Part shown: piece after piece, positions 26,301 to 39,378 of the stretch
Layout: the number at the start of each line of letters is the position of its first letter
How positions within the stretch are numbered: position 1 is the first letter of the stretch
Source of the DNA: Agelas oroides
Taxonomy: Eukaryota > Porifera > Demospongiae > Agelasida > Agelasidae
NCBI GenBank assembly: GCA_949130485.1
Contig: OX422205.1
Location: forward strand, 4,756,415-4,820,414
Length of the DNA stretch: 64,000 nt
Reading direction: 5' to 3'
Program-made: the position numbers and the translations under genes
Notes under the pieces: model-generated
Seen by the model: only the letters and a program-made list of their open reading frames with translations
Told to the model about the DNA's origin: nothing
Database searches by the model: none

Positions 26301-29300
26301 TGGTAGAATGTAGTAGAGTCATGTAGAGTCAAGTAGAGCCATGGTAGACTGTAGTAGAGTCATGTAGAGTCAAGTAGAGCCATGGTAGAGTGTAGTAGAG
26401 TGAAGTAGAGTGAAGAACGGCTAGGGTAGAATGTAGTAGACTCATGTAGAGTCAAGTAGAGCCTTAATAGAATGTGGTAGAGCCATGGCAGACTGTAGTA
26501 GTGCCAGGTGCAGTCAAGTAGGTCCATGGTAGAGTGTAGTAGAGTCATGTCGAAGCTAGTATAGAGCCACGGTAGAATGTAGAAGAGTAATGATAGAGTG
26601 TAGTGGAGCTAAGTAGAACCAAGTAGAGCCATGGTAGAGCGTAGTGGAGTCAAGTAGAGTCAAGAAGAGCAATGGTGGAATGAAGTAGAATGATGTAGAT
26701 CAAGTAGAGCCTTGGTAGAATGTAATAGAGCCATGGTAGAGTGCAGTAGAGCCACAGAGAGTCATTGTAGGGTGTAGTAGAGTCATGTGGAGCCGAGTAG
26801 AGGCGTGGTAGAGTGTAGTAGAGGAAAGTAGAGTCAAGTAGAGCTAAGGTAGAATGTAGTAGAGTCAGGTAGAGTCAAGTAGAGCCATGGTAGAGTGTAG
26901 TATAGAGTCATGTAGAGTCGAGTAGAGCCATGGTAGAGTGTAGTTGAGTGAAGTAGAGTAAAGTTTGGCCATGGTAGAATGTAGTAGAGTCATGTAGAGT
27001 CAAGTAGAGCCATGGTAGAGCGTAGTAGAGTGAAGTAGAGTCAAGTTCGGCCATGGTAGAATGTAGTAGAGTCAGGTAGAGTGAAGTAGAGTCATGGTAG
27101 AGTGAAGTAGAGTCATGTCGAAGCTAGTAGAGCCACGGTAGAATGTAGAAAAGTAATGATAGAGTGTAGTGGAGCTAAGTAGAACCAAGTAGAGCCATGG
27201 TAGAGTGTAGTGGAGTCAAGTAGAGTCAAGAAGAGCAATTGTGGAATGAAGTAGAATCATGTAGAGTCAAGTAGAGCCTTGGTAGAATACAGTAGAGCGA
27301 TTGTAGGGTGTAATAGAGCAACATAGATCAAAGTAGAGCCAGACTAGAGTGAAGTAGAACCACATAGAGCCATTGTAGGGTACAGTAGAGTCATGTGGAG
27401 CCGAGTAGAGGCGTGGTAGAGTGTAGTAGATGAAAGTAGAGTCAAGTAGAGCTATGGTAGAATGTAGTAGAGTCAGTTAGAGTCAAGTAGAGCCATGGTA
27501 GAGTGTAGTAGAGTCATCTAGAGTCAAGTAGACCCATGGTAGAGTGTAGTAGAGTGAAGTAGAGTCAAGTTCGGCCATGGTAGAATGTAGTAGAGTCAGG
27601 TAGAGTCAAGTAGAGCCATGGTAGAGTGTAGTAGAGTCATGTAGAGTCAAGTAGAGCATTGGTAGAGTGTAGTAGAGTGAAGTAGAGTCAAGTACGGCCA
27701 TGGTAGAATGTAGTAGAGCCATGGTAGACTGTAGTAGTGCCAGGTACAGCGAAGTAGATCCATGGTAGAGTGTAGTAGAGTCATGTCGAAGCTAGTAGAG
27801 CCACGGTAGTATGTAGAAGAGTAATGATAGAGTGTAGTGGAGCTAAGTAGAACCAAGTAGAGCCATGGTAGAGTGTAGTAGAGTCATGTGGAGCAGAGTA
27901 GAGGCGTGGTAGAGTGTAGTAGAGGAAAGTAGAGTCAAGTGGAGCCATGGTAGTATGTAGTAGAGTGATGTAGAGTGAAGTAGAGCCATGGTAGAGTCAT
28001 GTAGAGTCAAGTAGAGACATGGTAGAGTGTAGAAGAGTGAAGTAGAGTCAAGTAGAGCCTTAGTAGAATGTAGTAGAGCCATGGTAGTGTGTAGTAGAGC
28101 CACGTAGAGCAAAGTAGATCCATAGTAGAGTGAAGTAGAACCAAGTAGAGCGATTGTAGAGTGTAGTAGAGTCAAGTAGAGTCAAGAAGAGCAATGGTGG
28201 AACAAAGTAGAGTCATGTAGAGTCAAGTAGAGCCTTGGTAGAATATAGTAGAGCGATGGTAGGGTGTAATAGAGCCACGTAGAGCAAAGTAGATCCATAG
28301 TAGAGTGAAGTAGAACCAAGTAGAGCGATGGTAGAGTGTAGTAGAGTCAAGTAGAGTCAAGAAGAGCAATGGTGGAACAAAGTAGAGTCATGTAGAGTCA
28401 AGTAGAGCCTTGGTAGAATATAGTAGAGCGATGGTAGGGTGTAATAGAGCCACGTAGAGCAAAGTAGATCCATAGTAGAGTGAAGTAGAACCAAGTAGAG
28501 CGATGGTAGAGTGTAGCAGAGTCTAGTACAGTCAAGAAGAGCAATGGTGGAATGAAGTAGAGTCATGTAGAGCCAAGTAGAGTCTTGGTAGAATGTAGTA
28601 GAGCCACGTAGAACAAAGTAGAGTCATAGTAGGGTGAAGTAGAACCAAGTAGAGCCATTATAGAGGATAGTAGAGTCATGTGGAGCCGAGTTGAGGAGTA
28701 GTAGAGTGCAGTAGAGGAAAGTAGAGTCAAGTAGAACCGTGGGAGAATGTAGTAGACTCATGTAGAGTCAAGTAGAGCCATGGGATAGAGCGTAGTAGAG
28801 TCATGTAGAGTCAAGTAGAGCCATGGTAGAGTGTAGTAGAGTGAAGTAGAGTCAAGTACGGCCAGGGTAGAATGTAGTAGACTCATGTAGAGTCAAGTAG
28901 AGCCTTGGTAGAATGTAGTAGAGCCATGGTAGACTGTAGTAGTGCCAGGTACAGCCAAGTAGATCCATGGTAGAGTGTAGTAGAGTCATGTCGAAGCTAG
29001 AATAGAGCCACGGTAGAATGCAGAAGAGTAATGATAGAGTGTAGTGGAGCTAAGTAGAACCAAGTAGAGCCATGGTAGAGTGTAGTGGAGTGAAGTAGAT
29101 TCAAGAAGAGCAATGGTGGAATGAAGTAGAATCATGTAGATCAAGTAGAGCCTTGGTAGAATGTAATAGAGCCATGGTAGAGTGCAGTAGAGCCACATAG
29201 AGCCATTGTAGGGTGTAGTAGAGTCATGTGGAGCCGAGTAGAGGCGTGGTAGAGTGTAGCAGAGGAAAGTAGAGTCAAGTCGAGCTAAGGTAGAATGTAG

Positions 29301-32300
29301 TAGAGTCAGGTAGAGTCAAGTAGAGCCATGGTAGAGTGTAGTTGAGTGAAGTAGAGTCAAGTTCGGCAATGGTAGAATGTAGTAGAGTCATGTAGAGTCA
29401 AGTAGAGCCATGGTAGAGTGTAGTAGAGTGAAGTAGAGTCAAGTTCGGCCATGGTAGAATGTAGTAGAGTCAGGTAGAGTGAAGTAGAGCCATGGTAGAG
29501 TGAAGTAGAGTCATGTCGAAGCTAGTAGATCCACGGTAGAATGTAGAAAAGTAATGATAGAGTGTAGTGGAGCTAAGTAGAACCAAGTAGAGCCATGGTA
29601 GAGTGTAGTGGAGTCAAGTAGAGTCAAGAAGAGCAATTGTGGAATGAAGTAGAATCATGTAGAGTCAAGTAGAGCCTTGGTAGAATACAGTGGAGCGATG
29701 GTAGGGTGTAATAGAGCCACGTAGAGCAAAGTAGAGCCAGAGTAGAGTGAAGTAGAACCACATAGAGCCATTGTAGGGTACAGTAGAGTCATGTGGAGCC
29801 GAGTAGAGGCGTGGTAGAGTGTAGTAGATGAAAGTAGAGTCAAGTAGAGCTATGGTAGAATGTAGTAGAGTCAGGTAGAGTCAAGTACAGCCATGGTAGA
29901 GTGTAGTAGAGTCATGTAGAGTCAAGTATAGAGCCATGGTAGAGTGTAGTAGAGTGAAGTAGAGTCAAGTTCGGCCATGGTAGAATGTAGTAGAGTCAGG
30001 TAGAGTCAAGTAGAGCCATGGTAGAGTGTAGTAGAGTGAAGTAGAGTCAAGTACGGCCATGGTAGAATGTAGTAGAGCCATGGCAGACTGTAGTAGTGCC
30101 AGGTATAGCCAAGTAGATCCATGGTAGAGTGTAGTAGAGTCATGTCGAAGCTAGTAGAGCCACGGTAGTATGTAGAAGAGTAATGATAGAGTGTAGTAGA
30201 GCTAAGTAGAACCAAGTAGAGCCATGGTAGTGTGTAGTAGAGTCGAGTAGAGGCAAGAAGAGCAATGGTGGAATGAAGTAGAGTCATGTAGAGCCAAGTA
30301 GAGCCTTGGTAGAATGTAGTAGAGCCACGTAGAACAAAGTAGAGTCATAGTAGGGTGAAGTAGAACCAAGTAGAGCCATTATAGGCCGTAGTAGAGTCAT
30401 GTGGAGCCGAGTTGAGGAGTAGTAGAGTGTAGTAGAGGAAAGTAGAGTGAAGTATAGCCATGGTAGAATGTAGTAGAGTCATGTAGAGTCAAGTAGAGCC
30501 ATGGTAGACTGTAGTAGAGTCATGTAGAGTCAAGTAGAGCCATGGTAGAGTGTAGTAAAGTGAAGTAGAGTCAAGTATGGCGAGGGTAGAATGTAGTAGA
30601 GTCATGTAGAGTGAAGTAGAGCCTTGATAGAATGTAGTAGAGCCATGGCACACTGTAGTAGTGCCAGGTACAGCCAAGTAGATCCATGGTAGAGTGTAGT
30701 AGAGTCATGTCGAAGCTAGTATAGAGCCACGGTAGAATGTAGAAGAGTAATGTTAGAGTATAGTGGAGCTAAGTAGAACCAAGTAGAGCCATGGTAGAGT
30801 GTAGTAGAGTCATGTGGAGCCGAGTAGAGGCGTGGTAGAGTGTAGTAGAGGAAAGTAGAGTCAAGTGGAGCCATGGTAGTATGTAGTAGAGTGATGTAGA
30901 GTCAAGTAGAGCGATGGTAGAGTCATGTAGAGTCAAGTAGAGACATGGTAGAGTGTAGAAGAGTGAAGTAGAGTCAAGTAGAGCCTTGGTAGAATGTAGT
31001 AGAGCCATGGTAGTGTGTAGTAGAGCCACGTAGAGCAAAGTAGAGCCATAGTAGAGTGAAGTAGAGCCAAGAAGAGCCATGGTAGAGTGTAGTAGAGTCA
31101 AGTAGAGTCAAGAAGAGCAATGGTGGAACGAAGTAGAATCATGTAGAGTCAAGTAGAGCCTTGATAGAATATAGTAGAGCGATGGTAGGGTGTAATAGAG
31201 CCACGTAGAGGAAAGTAGAGCCATAGTAGAGTGAAGTAGAACCAAGTAGAGCCATTGTAGAGTGCAGTATAGAGTCATGTGGAGCCGAGTGGAGGCGTGG
31301 TAGAGTGTAATAGAGGAAAGTAGATTCAAGTAGAGCCATGGTAGAATGTAGTAGAGTCATGTAGAGTCAAGTAGAGCCATGGTAGAGTGTAGTAGAGGAA
31401 AGGAGAGTCAAGTAGAGCCATGGTAGAATGTAGTAGAGCAATATAGAGTCAAGAAGAGCTAAGGTAGAGTGTAGTAGAGTGAAGTAGAGTCAAGTACGGC
31501 CATGGTAGAACGTAGTAGAGTCATGAAGAGTCAAGTAGAGCCTTGGTAGAATGTAGTAGAGCCATGGTAGACTCTAGAAGAGCCAGGTACAACCAAGTAG
31601 ATCCATGGTAGTGTGTAGTAGAGTCATGTCGAAGCTAGTAGAGCCACGGTAGAATGAAGAAAAGTAATGACAGAGTGTAGTAGAGATAAGTAGAACCAAG
31701 TAGAGCCATTGTAGAGTGTAGTAGAGTCATGTGGAGCCGAGTAGAGGCGTGGTACAGTGTAGTAGAGTAAAGTAAAGTCAAGTAGAACCGTGGTAGAATG
31801 TAGTAGACTCATGTAGAGTCAAGTAGAGCCATGGGATAGAGTGTAGTAGAGTCATGTAGAGTCAAGTAGAGCCATGGTAGAGTGTAGTAGAGTGAAGTAG
31901 AGTCAAGTACGGCCATGGTAGAATGTAGTTTAGTCATGTAGAGTCAAGTAGAGCCTTGGTAGAATGTAGTAAAGCCATGGCAGACTGTAGTAGTGCCAGG
32001 TACAGCCAAGTAGATCCATGGTACAGTGTAGTAGAATCATGTCTAAGATAGTAGAGCCACGATAGAATGCAGAAGAGTAACGATAGAGTGTAGGAGAGCT
32101 AAGTAGAACCAAGTAGAGCCATGGTAGAGTGTAGTAGAGTCAAGTAGAGTCAAGAAGAGCAATGGTGGAATGAAGTAGAGTCATGTAGAGTCAAGTAGAG
32201 TCTTGGTAGAATGTAGTAGAGCCATGATAGAGTGTAGTAGAGGCACATAGAGGAAAGGAGAGCCAAAGGAGAGTGAAGTAGAACCAAGTATAGCGATTGT

Positions 32301-35300
32301 AGAGTGTAGTTGTGTCATGTGAAGCCGAGTAGAGGCATGGTAGAGTGTAGTAGAGGAAAGTAGAGTGAAGTAGCTATAGAGCCATGGTAAAATGTAGGAG
32401 AGTAATGTAGAATCAAGTAGAGCCATGATAGAGTGTAGTATAGAGCCATGTAGAGTCAAGTAGAGCCATGGTAGAGTGTAGTAGAGTGAAGTAGAGTCAA
32501 GTAAGGCCATGGTAGAATGTGGTAGAGTGATGTAGAGTCAAGTAGAGCCTTGGTAGAATGTAGTAGAGATATGGCAGACTGTAGTAGTGCCAGGTATAGC
32601 CAAGTAGATCCATGGTAGAGTGTAGTAGAGTCATGTCGAAGCTAGTAGAGCAACGGTAGAATGTAGAAGAGTAATGATAGAGTGTAGTAGAGCTAAGTAG
32701 AACCAAGTAGAGCCATGGTAGACTGTAGTAGAGTGAAGTAGAGTGAAGAAGAGCAATGGTGGAATGAAGTAGAGTCATGTAGAGTCAAGTAGAGCCATGG
32801 TAGAGTGTAGTAGAGGAAAGGAGAGTCAAGTAGAGCCATGGTAGAATGTAGTAGAGCCATTTAGAGTCAAGAAGAGCTATGGTAGAGTGTAGTAGAGTCA
32901 AGTAGAGTCAAGTACGGCCATGGTAGAACGTAGTAGAGTCATGAAGAGTCAAGTAGAGCCTTGGTAGAATGTAGTAGAGCCATGGTAGACTCTAGAAGAG
33001 CCAGGTACAACCAAGTAGATCCATGGTAGAGTGTAGTAGAGTCATGTCGAAGCTAGTAGAGCCACGGTAGAATGTAGAAAAGTAATGACAGAGCGTAGTA
33101 GAGATAAGTAGAACCAAGTAGAGCCATTGTAGAGTGTAGTAGAGTCATGTGGAGCCGAGTAGAGGCATGGTACAGTGTAGTAGAGTAAAGTAGAGCCAAG
33201 TAGAACCGTGGTAGAATGTAGTAGACTCATGTAGAGTCAAGTAGAGCCATGGGATAGAGTGTAGTAGAGTCATGTAGAGTCAAGTAGAGCCATGGTAGAG
33301 TGTAGTAGAGTGAAGTAGAGTCAAGTACGGCCATGGTAGAATGTAGTTTAGTCATGTAGAGTCAAGTAGAGCCTTGGTAGAATGTAGTAGAGCCATGGCA
33401 GACTGTAGTAGTGCCAGGTACAGCCAAGTAGATCCATGGTACAGTGTAGTAGAATCATGTCTAAGATAGTAGAGCCACGATAGAATGCAGAAGAGTAACG
33501 ATAGAGTGTAGGAGAGCTAAGTAGAACCAAGTAGAGCCATGGTAGAGTGTAGTAGAGTCAAGTAGAGTCAAGAAGAGCAATGGTGGAATGAGGTAGAGTC
33601 ATGTAGAGTCAAGTAGAGCCTTGGTAGAATGTAGTAGAGCCATGGTAGAGTGTAGTAGAGGCACATTGAGGAAAGGAGAGCCAAAGGAGAGTGAAGTAGA
33701 ACCAAGTATATATAGCGATTGTAGAGGGTAGTTGTGTCATGTGAAGCCGAGTAGAGGCATGGTAGAGTGTAGTAGAGGAAAGTAGAGTGAAGTAGGTATA
33801 GAGCCATGGTAAAATGTAGGAGAGTAATGTAGAATCAAGTAGAGCCATGATAGAGTGTAGTATAGAGCCATGTAGAGTCAAGTAGAGCCATGGTAGAGTG
33901 TAGTAGAGTGAAGTAGAGTCAAGTTCGGCCATGGTAGACTGTAGTAGAGTCAAGTAGAGTGAAGAAGAGCAATAGTGGAATGAAGTAGAGTAATGTGGAG
34001 TCAAGTAGAGCCTTGGGAGAATGTAGTAGAGCCATGGTAGAGTGTAGTAGAGCCATGTAGAGCAAAGTAGAGCCATCGTAGAGTGAAGTAGAACCAAGTA
34101 AAGCCACTGTAGAGTGTAGTATAGTCATGTGGAGCCGAGTAGAGGCGTGGTAGAGTGTAGGTAGAGGAAAGTAGAGTCATGTAGAGCCATGGTAGAGTGT
34201 AGGAGAGTCATGTAGAGTCAAGTAGAGCCGTGGTAGAGTGTAGGAGAGTGAAGTAGAGTCAAGTACGGCGATGGTAGAATGTAGTAGAGTCATGTAGAGT
34301 CAAGTAGAGCCTTGTAGAATGTAGTAGAGGAATGGCAGATTGTAGTAGTGCCAGGTAGAGCTAAGTAGATCCATGGTAGAGTGTAGTAGAGTCATGTCGA
34401 AGCTAGTAGAGCCACGGTAGAATGTAGAAGAGTAATCATAGAGTGTAGTAGAGCTAAGTAGAACCAAGTAGAGGTATGGTAGAGTATAGTAGAGTCAAGT
34501 ATAGAGTGAAGAAGAGCAATGGTGGAATGAAGTAGAGTCATGTAGAGTCGAGTAGAGCCTTGGGAGAATGTAGTAGAGCCATGGTAGAGTGTAGTAGAGC
34601 CATGAAGAGCAAAGTAGAGCCATCGTAGAGTGAAGTAGAACCAAGTAAAGCCACTGTAGAGTGTAGTATAGTCATGTGGAGCCGAGTAGAGGCGTGGTAG
34701 AGTGTAGTAGAGGAAAGTAGAGTCACGTAGAGCCATGGTAGAGTGTAGGAGAGTCATGTAGAGTCAAGTAGAGCCGTGGTAGAGTGTAGGAGAGTGAAGT
34801 AGAGTCAAGTACGGCGATGGTAGAATGTAGTAGAGTCATGTAGAGTCAAGTAGAGCCTTGGTAGAATGTAGTAGAGGCATGGCAGATTGTAGTAGTGCAA
34901 GGTAGAGCCAAGTAGATCCATGGTAGAGTGTAGTAGAGTCATGTCGAAGCTAGTAGAGCCACGGTAGAATGTAGAAGAGTAATCATAGAGTGTAGTAGAG
35001 CTAAGTAGAACCAAGTAGAGGTATGGTAGAGTATAGTAGAGTCAAGTATAGAGTGAAGAAGAGCAATGGTGGAATGAAGTAGAGTCATGTAGAGTCGAGT
35101 AGAGTCTTTGTAGAATGTAGTAGAGCCATGGTAGAGTGTAGCAGAGCCACGTAGAGCAAAGTAGAGCCATAGTAGAGTGAAGTAGAACCAAGTGGAGTCA
35201 TTGTAGAGTGTAGTAGAGTCAGGTGGAGCCGAGTAGAGGCGTGGTAGAGTGTAATAGAGGAAAGTGGAGTCAAGTAGAGCCATGGTAGTATGTAGTAGAG

Positions 35301-38300
35301 TCATGTAGAGTCAAGTAGAGCCATGGTAGAGTGTAGTAGAATCATGTAGAATCAAGTAGAGACATGGTAGAGTGTAGAAGAGTGAAGTAGAATCAAGTAG
35401 AGCCTTGGTAGAATGTAGTGGAGCCATGGAAGACTGTAGTAGTGCCAGGTACAGTCAAGTAGATCCATGGTAGAGTGTAGTATAGTCATGTCGAAGCTAG
35501 TAGAGTGACGGTAGAATGTAGAAGAGTAATGATAGAGTGTAGTAGAGCTAAGTAGAACCATGGTAGACTGTAGTAGAGTCAAGTAGAGTGAAGAAGAGCA
35601 ATAGTGGAATGAAGTAGAGTAATGTGGAGTCAAGTAGAGCCTTGGGAGAATGTAGTAGAGCCATGGTAGAGTGTAGTAGAGCCATGTAGAGCAAAGTAGA
35701 GCCATCGTAGAGTGAAGTAGAACCAAGTAAAGCCACTGTAGAGTGTAGTATAGTCATGTGGAGCCGAGTAGAGGCGTGGTAGAGTGTAGGTAGAGGAAAG
35801 TAGAGTCATGTAGAGCCATGGTAGAGTGTAGGAGAGTCATGTAGAGTCAAGTAGAGCCGTGGTAGAGTGTAGGAGAGTGAAGTAGAGTCAAGTACGGCGA
35901 TGGTAGAATGTAGTAGAGTCATGTAGAGTCAAGTAGAGCCTTGGTAGAATGTAGTAGAGGAATGGCAGATTGTAGTAGTGCCAGGTAGAGCTAAGTAGAT
36001 CCATGGTAGAGTGTAGTAGAGTCATGTCGAAGCTAGTAGAGCCACGGTAGAATGTAGAAGAGTAATCATAGAGTGTAGTAGAGCTAAGTAGAACCAAGTA
36101 GAGGTATGGTAGAGTATAGTAGAGTCAAGTATAGAGTGAAGAAGAGCAATGGTGGAATGAAGTAGAGTCATGTAGAGTCGAGTAGAGCCTTGGGAGAATG
36201 TAGTAGAGCCATGGTAGAGTGTAGTAGAGCCACGAAGAGCAAAGTAGAGCCATCGTAGAGTGAAGTAGAACCAAGTAAAGCCACTGTAGAGTGTAGTATA
36301 GTCATGTGGAGCCGAGTAGAGGCGTGGTAGAGTGTAGTAGAGGAAAGTAGAGTCACGTAGAGCCATGGTAGAGTGTAGGAGAGTCATGTAGAGTCAAGTA
36401 GAGCCGTGGTAGAGTGTAGGAGAGTGAAGTAGAGTCAAGTACGGCGATGGTAGAATGTAGTAGAGTCATGTAGAGTCAAGTAGAGCCTTGGTAGAATGTA
36501 GTAGAGGCATGGCAGATTGTAGTAGTGCAAGGTAGAGCCAAGTAGATCCATGGTAGAGTGTAGTAGAGTCATGTCGAAGCTAGTAGAGCCACGGTAGAAT
36601 GTAGAAGAGTAATGATAGAGTGTAGTAGAGCTAAGTAGAACCAAGAAGAACCATTGTAGAGTGTAGTAGGGTAAAGTAGAATCAAGAAGAGCAATGGTGG
36701 AATGAAGTAGAGTCATGTAGAGTCAAGTAGAGCCTTGGTATAGAATGTAGTATAGTCATGGTAGAGTGTAGTAGAGCCACGTAGAGCAAAGTAGAGCCAT
36801 AGTAGAGTGAAGTAGAACCAAGTAGAGCCATTGTAGAGTGTAGTAGAGTCATGTGGAGCCGAGTTGAGGCATGGCAGAGTGTAGTAGAGGAAAGTAGAGT
36901 CAAGTAGAGCCATGGTAGAGTGTAGGAGAGTCATGTAGAGTAAAGTAGAGCCATGGTAGAGTGCAGTAGAGTCATGTAGAGTCAAGTAGAGCCATGGTAG
37001 AGTGTAGTAGAGAGAAGTTGAGCCAAGTAGAGCCTTGGTAGAATGTAGTAGAGCCACAGACTCTAGTAGTGCCAGGTACAGCCAAGTAGATCCATGGTGG
37101 AGTGTAGTAGAGTCATGTCGAAGCTAGTAGAGCCATGGTAGAATGTACAAGAGTAATGATAGAGTGTAGTAGAGCTAAGTAGAACCAAGTAGAGCCATGG
37201 TAGAGTGTAGTTGAGTCAAGTACAGACAAGAAGAGCAATGGTGCATGGAATGAAGTAGAGGCATGTAGAGTCAAGTAGAGCCTTGGTACAATGTAGCAGA
37301 GCCATGGTAGAGTGTAGTAGAGCCACGTAGAACAAAGTAGAGCCATAGTAGAGTGAAGTAGAACAAAGTAGAGCTATTGTAGAGTATAGTAGAGTCATGT
37401 GGAGCCGAGTAGAGGCGTGGTAGAGTGTAGTAGAGGAAAGTAGAGTCAAGTAGAGCCATGGTAGAATGTAGTAGAGTCATGTAGAGTCAAGTAGAGCCAT
37501 GGTAGAATGTAGTAGAGTGAAGTAGAGTCAAGTAGAGCCATGGTAGAGTTTAGTAGAGTGAAGTAGAGTCAAGTAGAGCCTTGGGAAAATGTAGTAGAGC
37601 CGTGGTAGACTGTAGTAGTCCCAGGTACAGCCAAGTAGATCCATGGTAGAGTGTAGTAGAGTCATGTCGAATCTAGTAGAGTCACGGTAGAATGTAGAAG
37701 AGTAATGATAGAGTGTAGCAGAGCTAAGTAGAACCAAGTAGAGCCATGGTAGAGTGTAGATGAGTCAAGTACAGTCAAGAAGAGCAATGGTGGAATGAAG
37801 TAGAGTCATGTAGAGTCAAGTAGAGCCTTGGTAGAATGTAGCAGTGCCATGATAGAGTGTAGTAGAGCCACGTAGAGCAAAGTAGAGCCATAGTAGAGTG
37901 AAGTAGAACCAAGTAGAGCCATTGTAGAGTGCAGTAGAGTCATGTGGAGCCGAGTGGAGGCGTGGTAGAGTGTAGTAGAGGAAGGTAGAGTCAAGTAGAG
38001 CCATGGTAGAGTGTAGTAGAGTCAAGTAGAGTCAAGAAGAGCAATGGTGGAATGAAGTAGAATCATGTAGATCAAGTAGAGCCTTGGTAGAATGTAGTAG
38101 AGCCATGGTAGAGTGTAGTAGAGCCATGTAGAGCAAAGTAGAGTCATAGTAGAGTGAAGTAGAACCAAGTAGATCCATGGTAGAGTGTAGTAGAGTCATG
38201 TTGAAGCTAGTAGAGCCACGGTAGAATGTAGAAGAGTAATGATAGAGTGTAGTAGAGCTAAGTAGAACCAAGTAGAGCCATGGTAGAGTGTAGTAGAGCC

Positions 38301-39145
38301 ACGTAGAGTCAAGTAGAGCCATAGAAGAGTGAAGTAGAACCAAGTAGAGCCATTGTAGAGTGTAGTAGAGTCATGTGGAGCCGAGTAGAGGTCTGGTAGA
38401 GTGTAGTAGAGGAAAGTAGAGTCAAGTAGAGACATGGTAGAGTGTAGTAGAGTCATGGAGAGTCAAGTAGAGACATGGAAGAGTGTAGAAGAGTGAAGTA
38501 GAGTCAAGTAGAGCCTTGGTAGAATGTAGTAGAGCCATGGTAGAGTGTAGTAGAGCCACGTAGAGCAAAGTAGAGCCATAGTAGAGTGAAGTAGAACCAA
38601 GTATAGAGCCATTGTAGAGTGTAGTAGAGTCATGTAGAGTGAAGTAGAGCCATGGTAGAGTGCAGTAGAGTCATGTAGAGTCAAGTAGAGACATGGTAGA
38701 GTGTAGAAGAGTGAAGTAGAGTCAAGTAGAGCCTTGGTAGAATGTAGTGGAGCCATGGCAGACTGTAGTAGTGCCAGGTACAGCCAAGTAGATCCATGGT
38801 ATAGAGTGGAGTAGAGTGATGTCGAAGCTAGTAGAGCCACGGTAGAATGTAGAAGAGTAATGATAGAGTGTAGTAGAGCTAAGTAGAACCAAGTAGAGCC
38901 ATGGTGGAGTGTAGTAGAGTCAAGTAGAGTCAAGAAGAGGAATGGTGGAATGAAGTAGGGTCATGTAGAGTCAAGTAGAGCCTTGGTAGAATGTAGTAGA
39001 GCCATGGTAGAGTGTAGTAGAGCCACGTAGAGCAAAGTAGAGCCATAGTAGAGTGAAGTAGAACCAAGGAGAGCCATTGTAGAGTGTAGTAGAGTCATGT
39101 GGAGCCGAGTAGAGGCATGGTAGAGTGTAGTAGAGGAAAGTAGAG
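23344..39145. repeat. Second satellite domain with short local segmental duplications
   Basis: The 41-bp based satellite is the same, but the unit order does not follow the 9.3-kb repeat. Instead there are shorter duplications: about 1.1 kb (23347-23691 like 24444-24788), 1418 bp (31624-32112 like 33042-33530), about 1630 bp (33919-34726 like 35548-36356) and about 2.4 kb (26546 onward like 28987 onward). The last 2 kb before 39145 are closest to the simple consensus. Confidence 0.85.
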
Positions 39146-39378
39146 CGACCCGAGAGCCCCTGGTTATGCATCTGCTTCGTTCACTGTGGTTTTTTGTTGC
39201 TTATTATGATATCTCAATTAAAATTGAAGACATTGCTGGCGTACACAATGGGATAGCAGACCAACTATCCCGCAATAACATGCAGCAATTTTTCTTTTCT
39301 AACCCACAGGCAAACCTACTTCCAACTCCTCTGCCACAAGAGCTCTTGGAAATCGTGTCTGTGGCAAAACTAGCCTGA
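39146..39378 (+). pseudogene. C-terminal fragment of DIRS-type reverse transcriptase/RNase H
   Basis: The frame opens at the satellite junction and reads REPLVMHLLRSLWFF, then GVHNGIADQLSRNNMQQFF, then NLLPTPLPQELLEIV. The G-x-x-N-x-x-A-D-x-L-S-R signature is the usual end of the RNase H domain in DIRS-like elements. It is followed by the Pro-rich linker seen before their recombinase. The reverse transcriptase core and most of RNase H are absent because the satellite replaces everything upstream, so this is a remnant. The frame ends at TGA 39376-39378. The shifted frame just downstream reads PDWTSPKFTQLF, which resembles the conserved linker of these elements, so a frame change or small indels near 39370-39430 are likely. 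Confidence 0.85.

Larger units (their letters stand above)
1..39145. repeat. Giant tandem satellite array, 41-bp unit built from four GTAGAG motifs
   Basis: The whole stretch is a degenerate tandem repeat with no unrelated sequence in it. The hexamer GTAGAG recurs every 10 or 11 bases. In the commonest form four motifs occur with spacings of 10, 10, 11 and 10 and tails TCAT, TCAA, CCATG and TGTA, which gives a 41-base unit. The plus strand is strongly purine-rich. The palindrome CCATGG occurs about once per consensus unit. Variant units (tails CTTGG, CACGT, CAAAG, CCGAG, GGAAA) are ordered into larger blocks, so the array is hierarchical. Open frames of up to 162 codons on the minus strand come from the repeat and show no domain. 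The array begins before the window. Confidence 0.97.

Noticed and set aside
1..39145. CRISPR array
   Set aside because: There are no constant repeats separated by unique spacers. Every segment is a variant of one motif, and the genome is eukaryotic.
1..39145. Telomeric repeat
   Set aside because: The unit is GTAGAG with variable tails in 41-bp periods, not a TTAGGG-type G-strand repeat.
280..39171. Many minus-strand open frames of 60-162 codons with LLHST, STTLYH and TLPWLY repeats
   Set aside because: They are translations of the 41-bp satellite in all three frames, lack consistent starts, and carry no domain. Length 41 shifts frame at every unit, so a repeat protein is not favoured.
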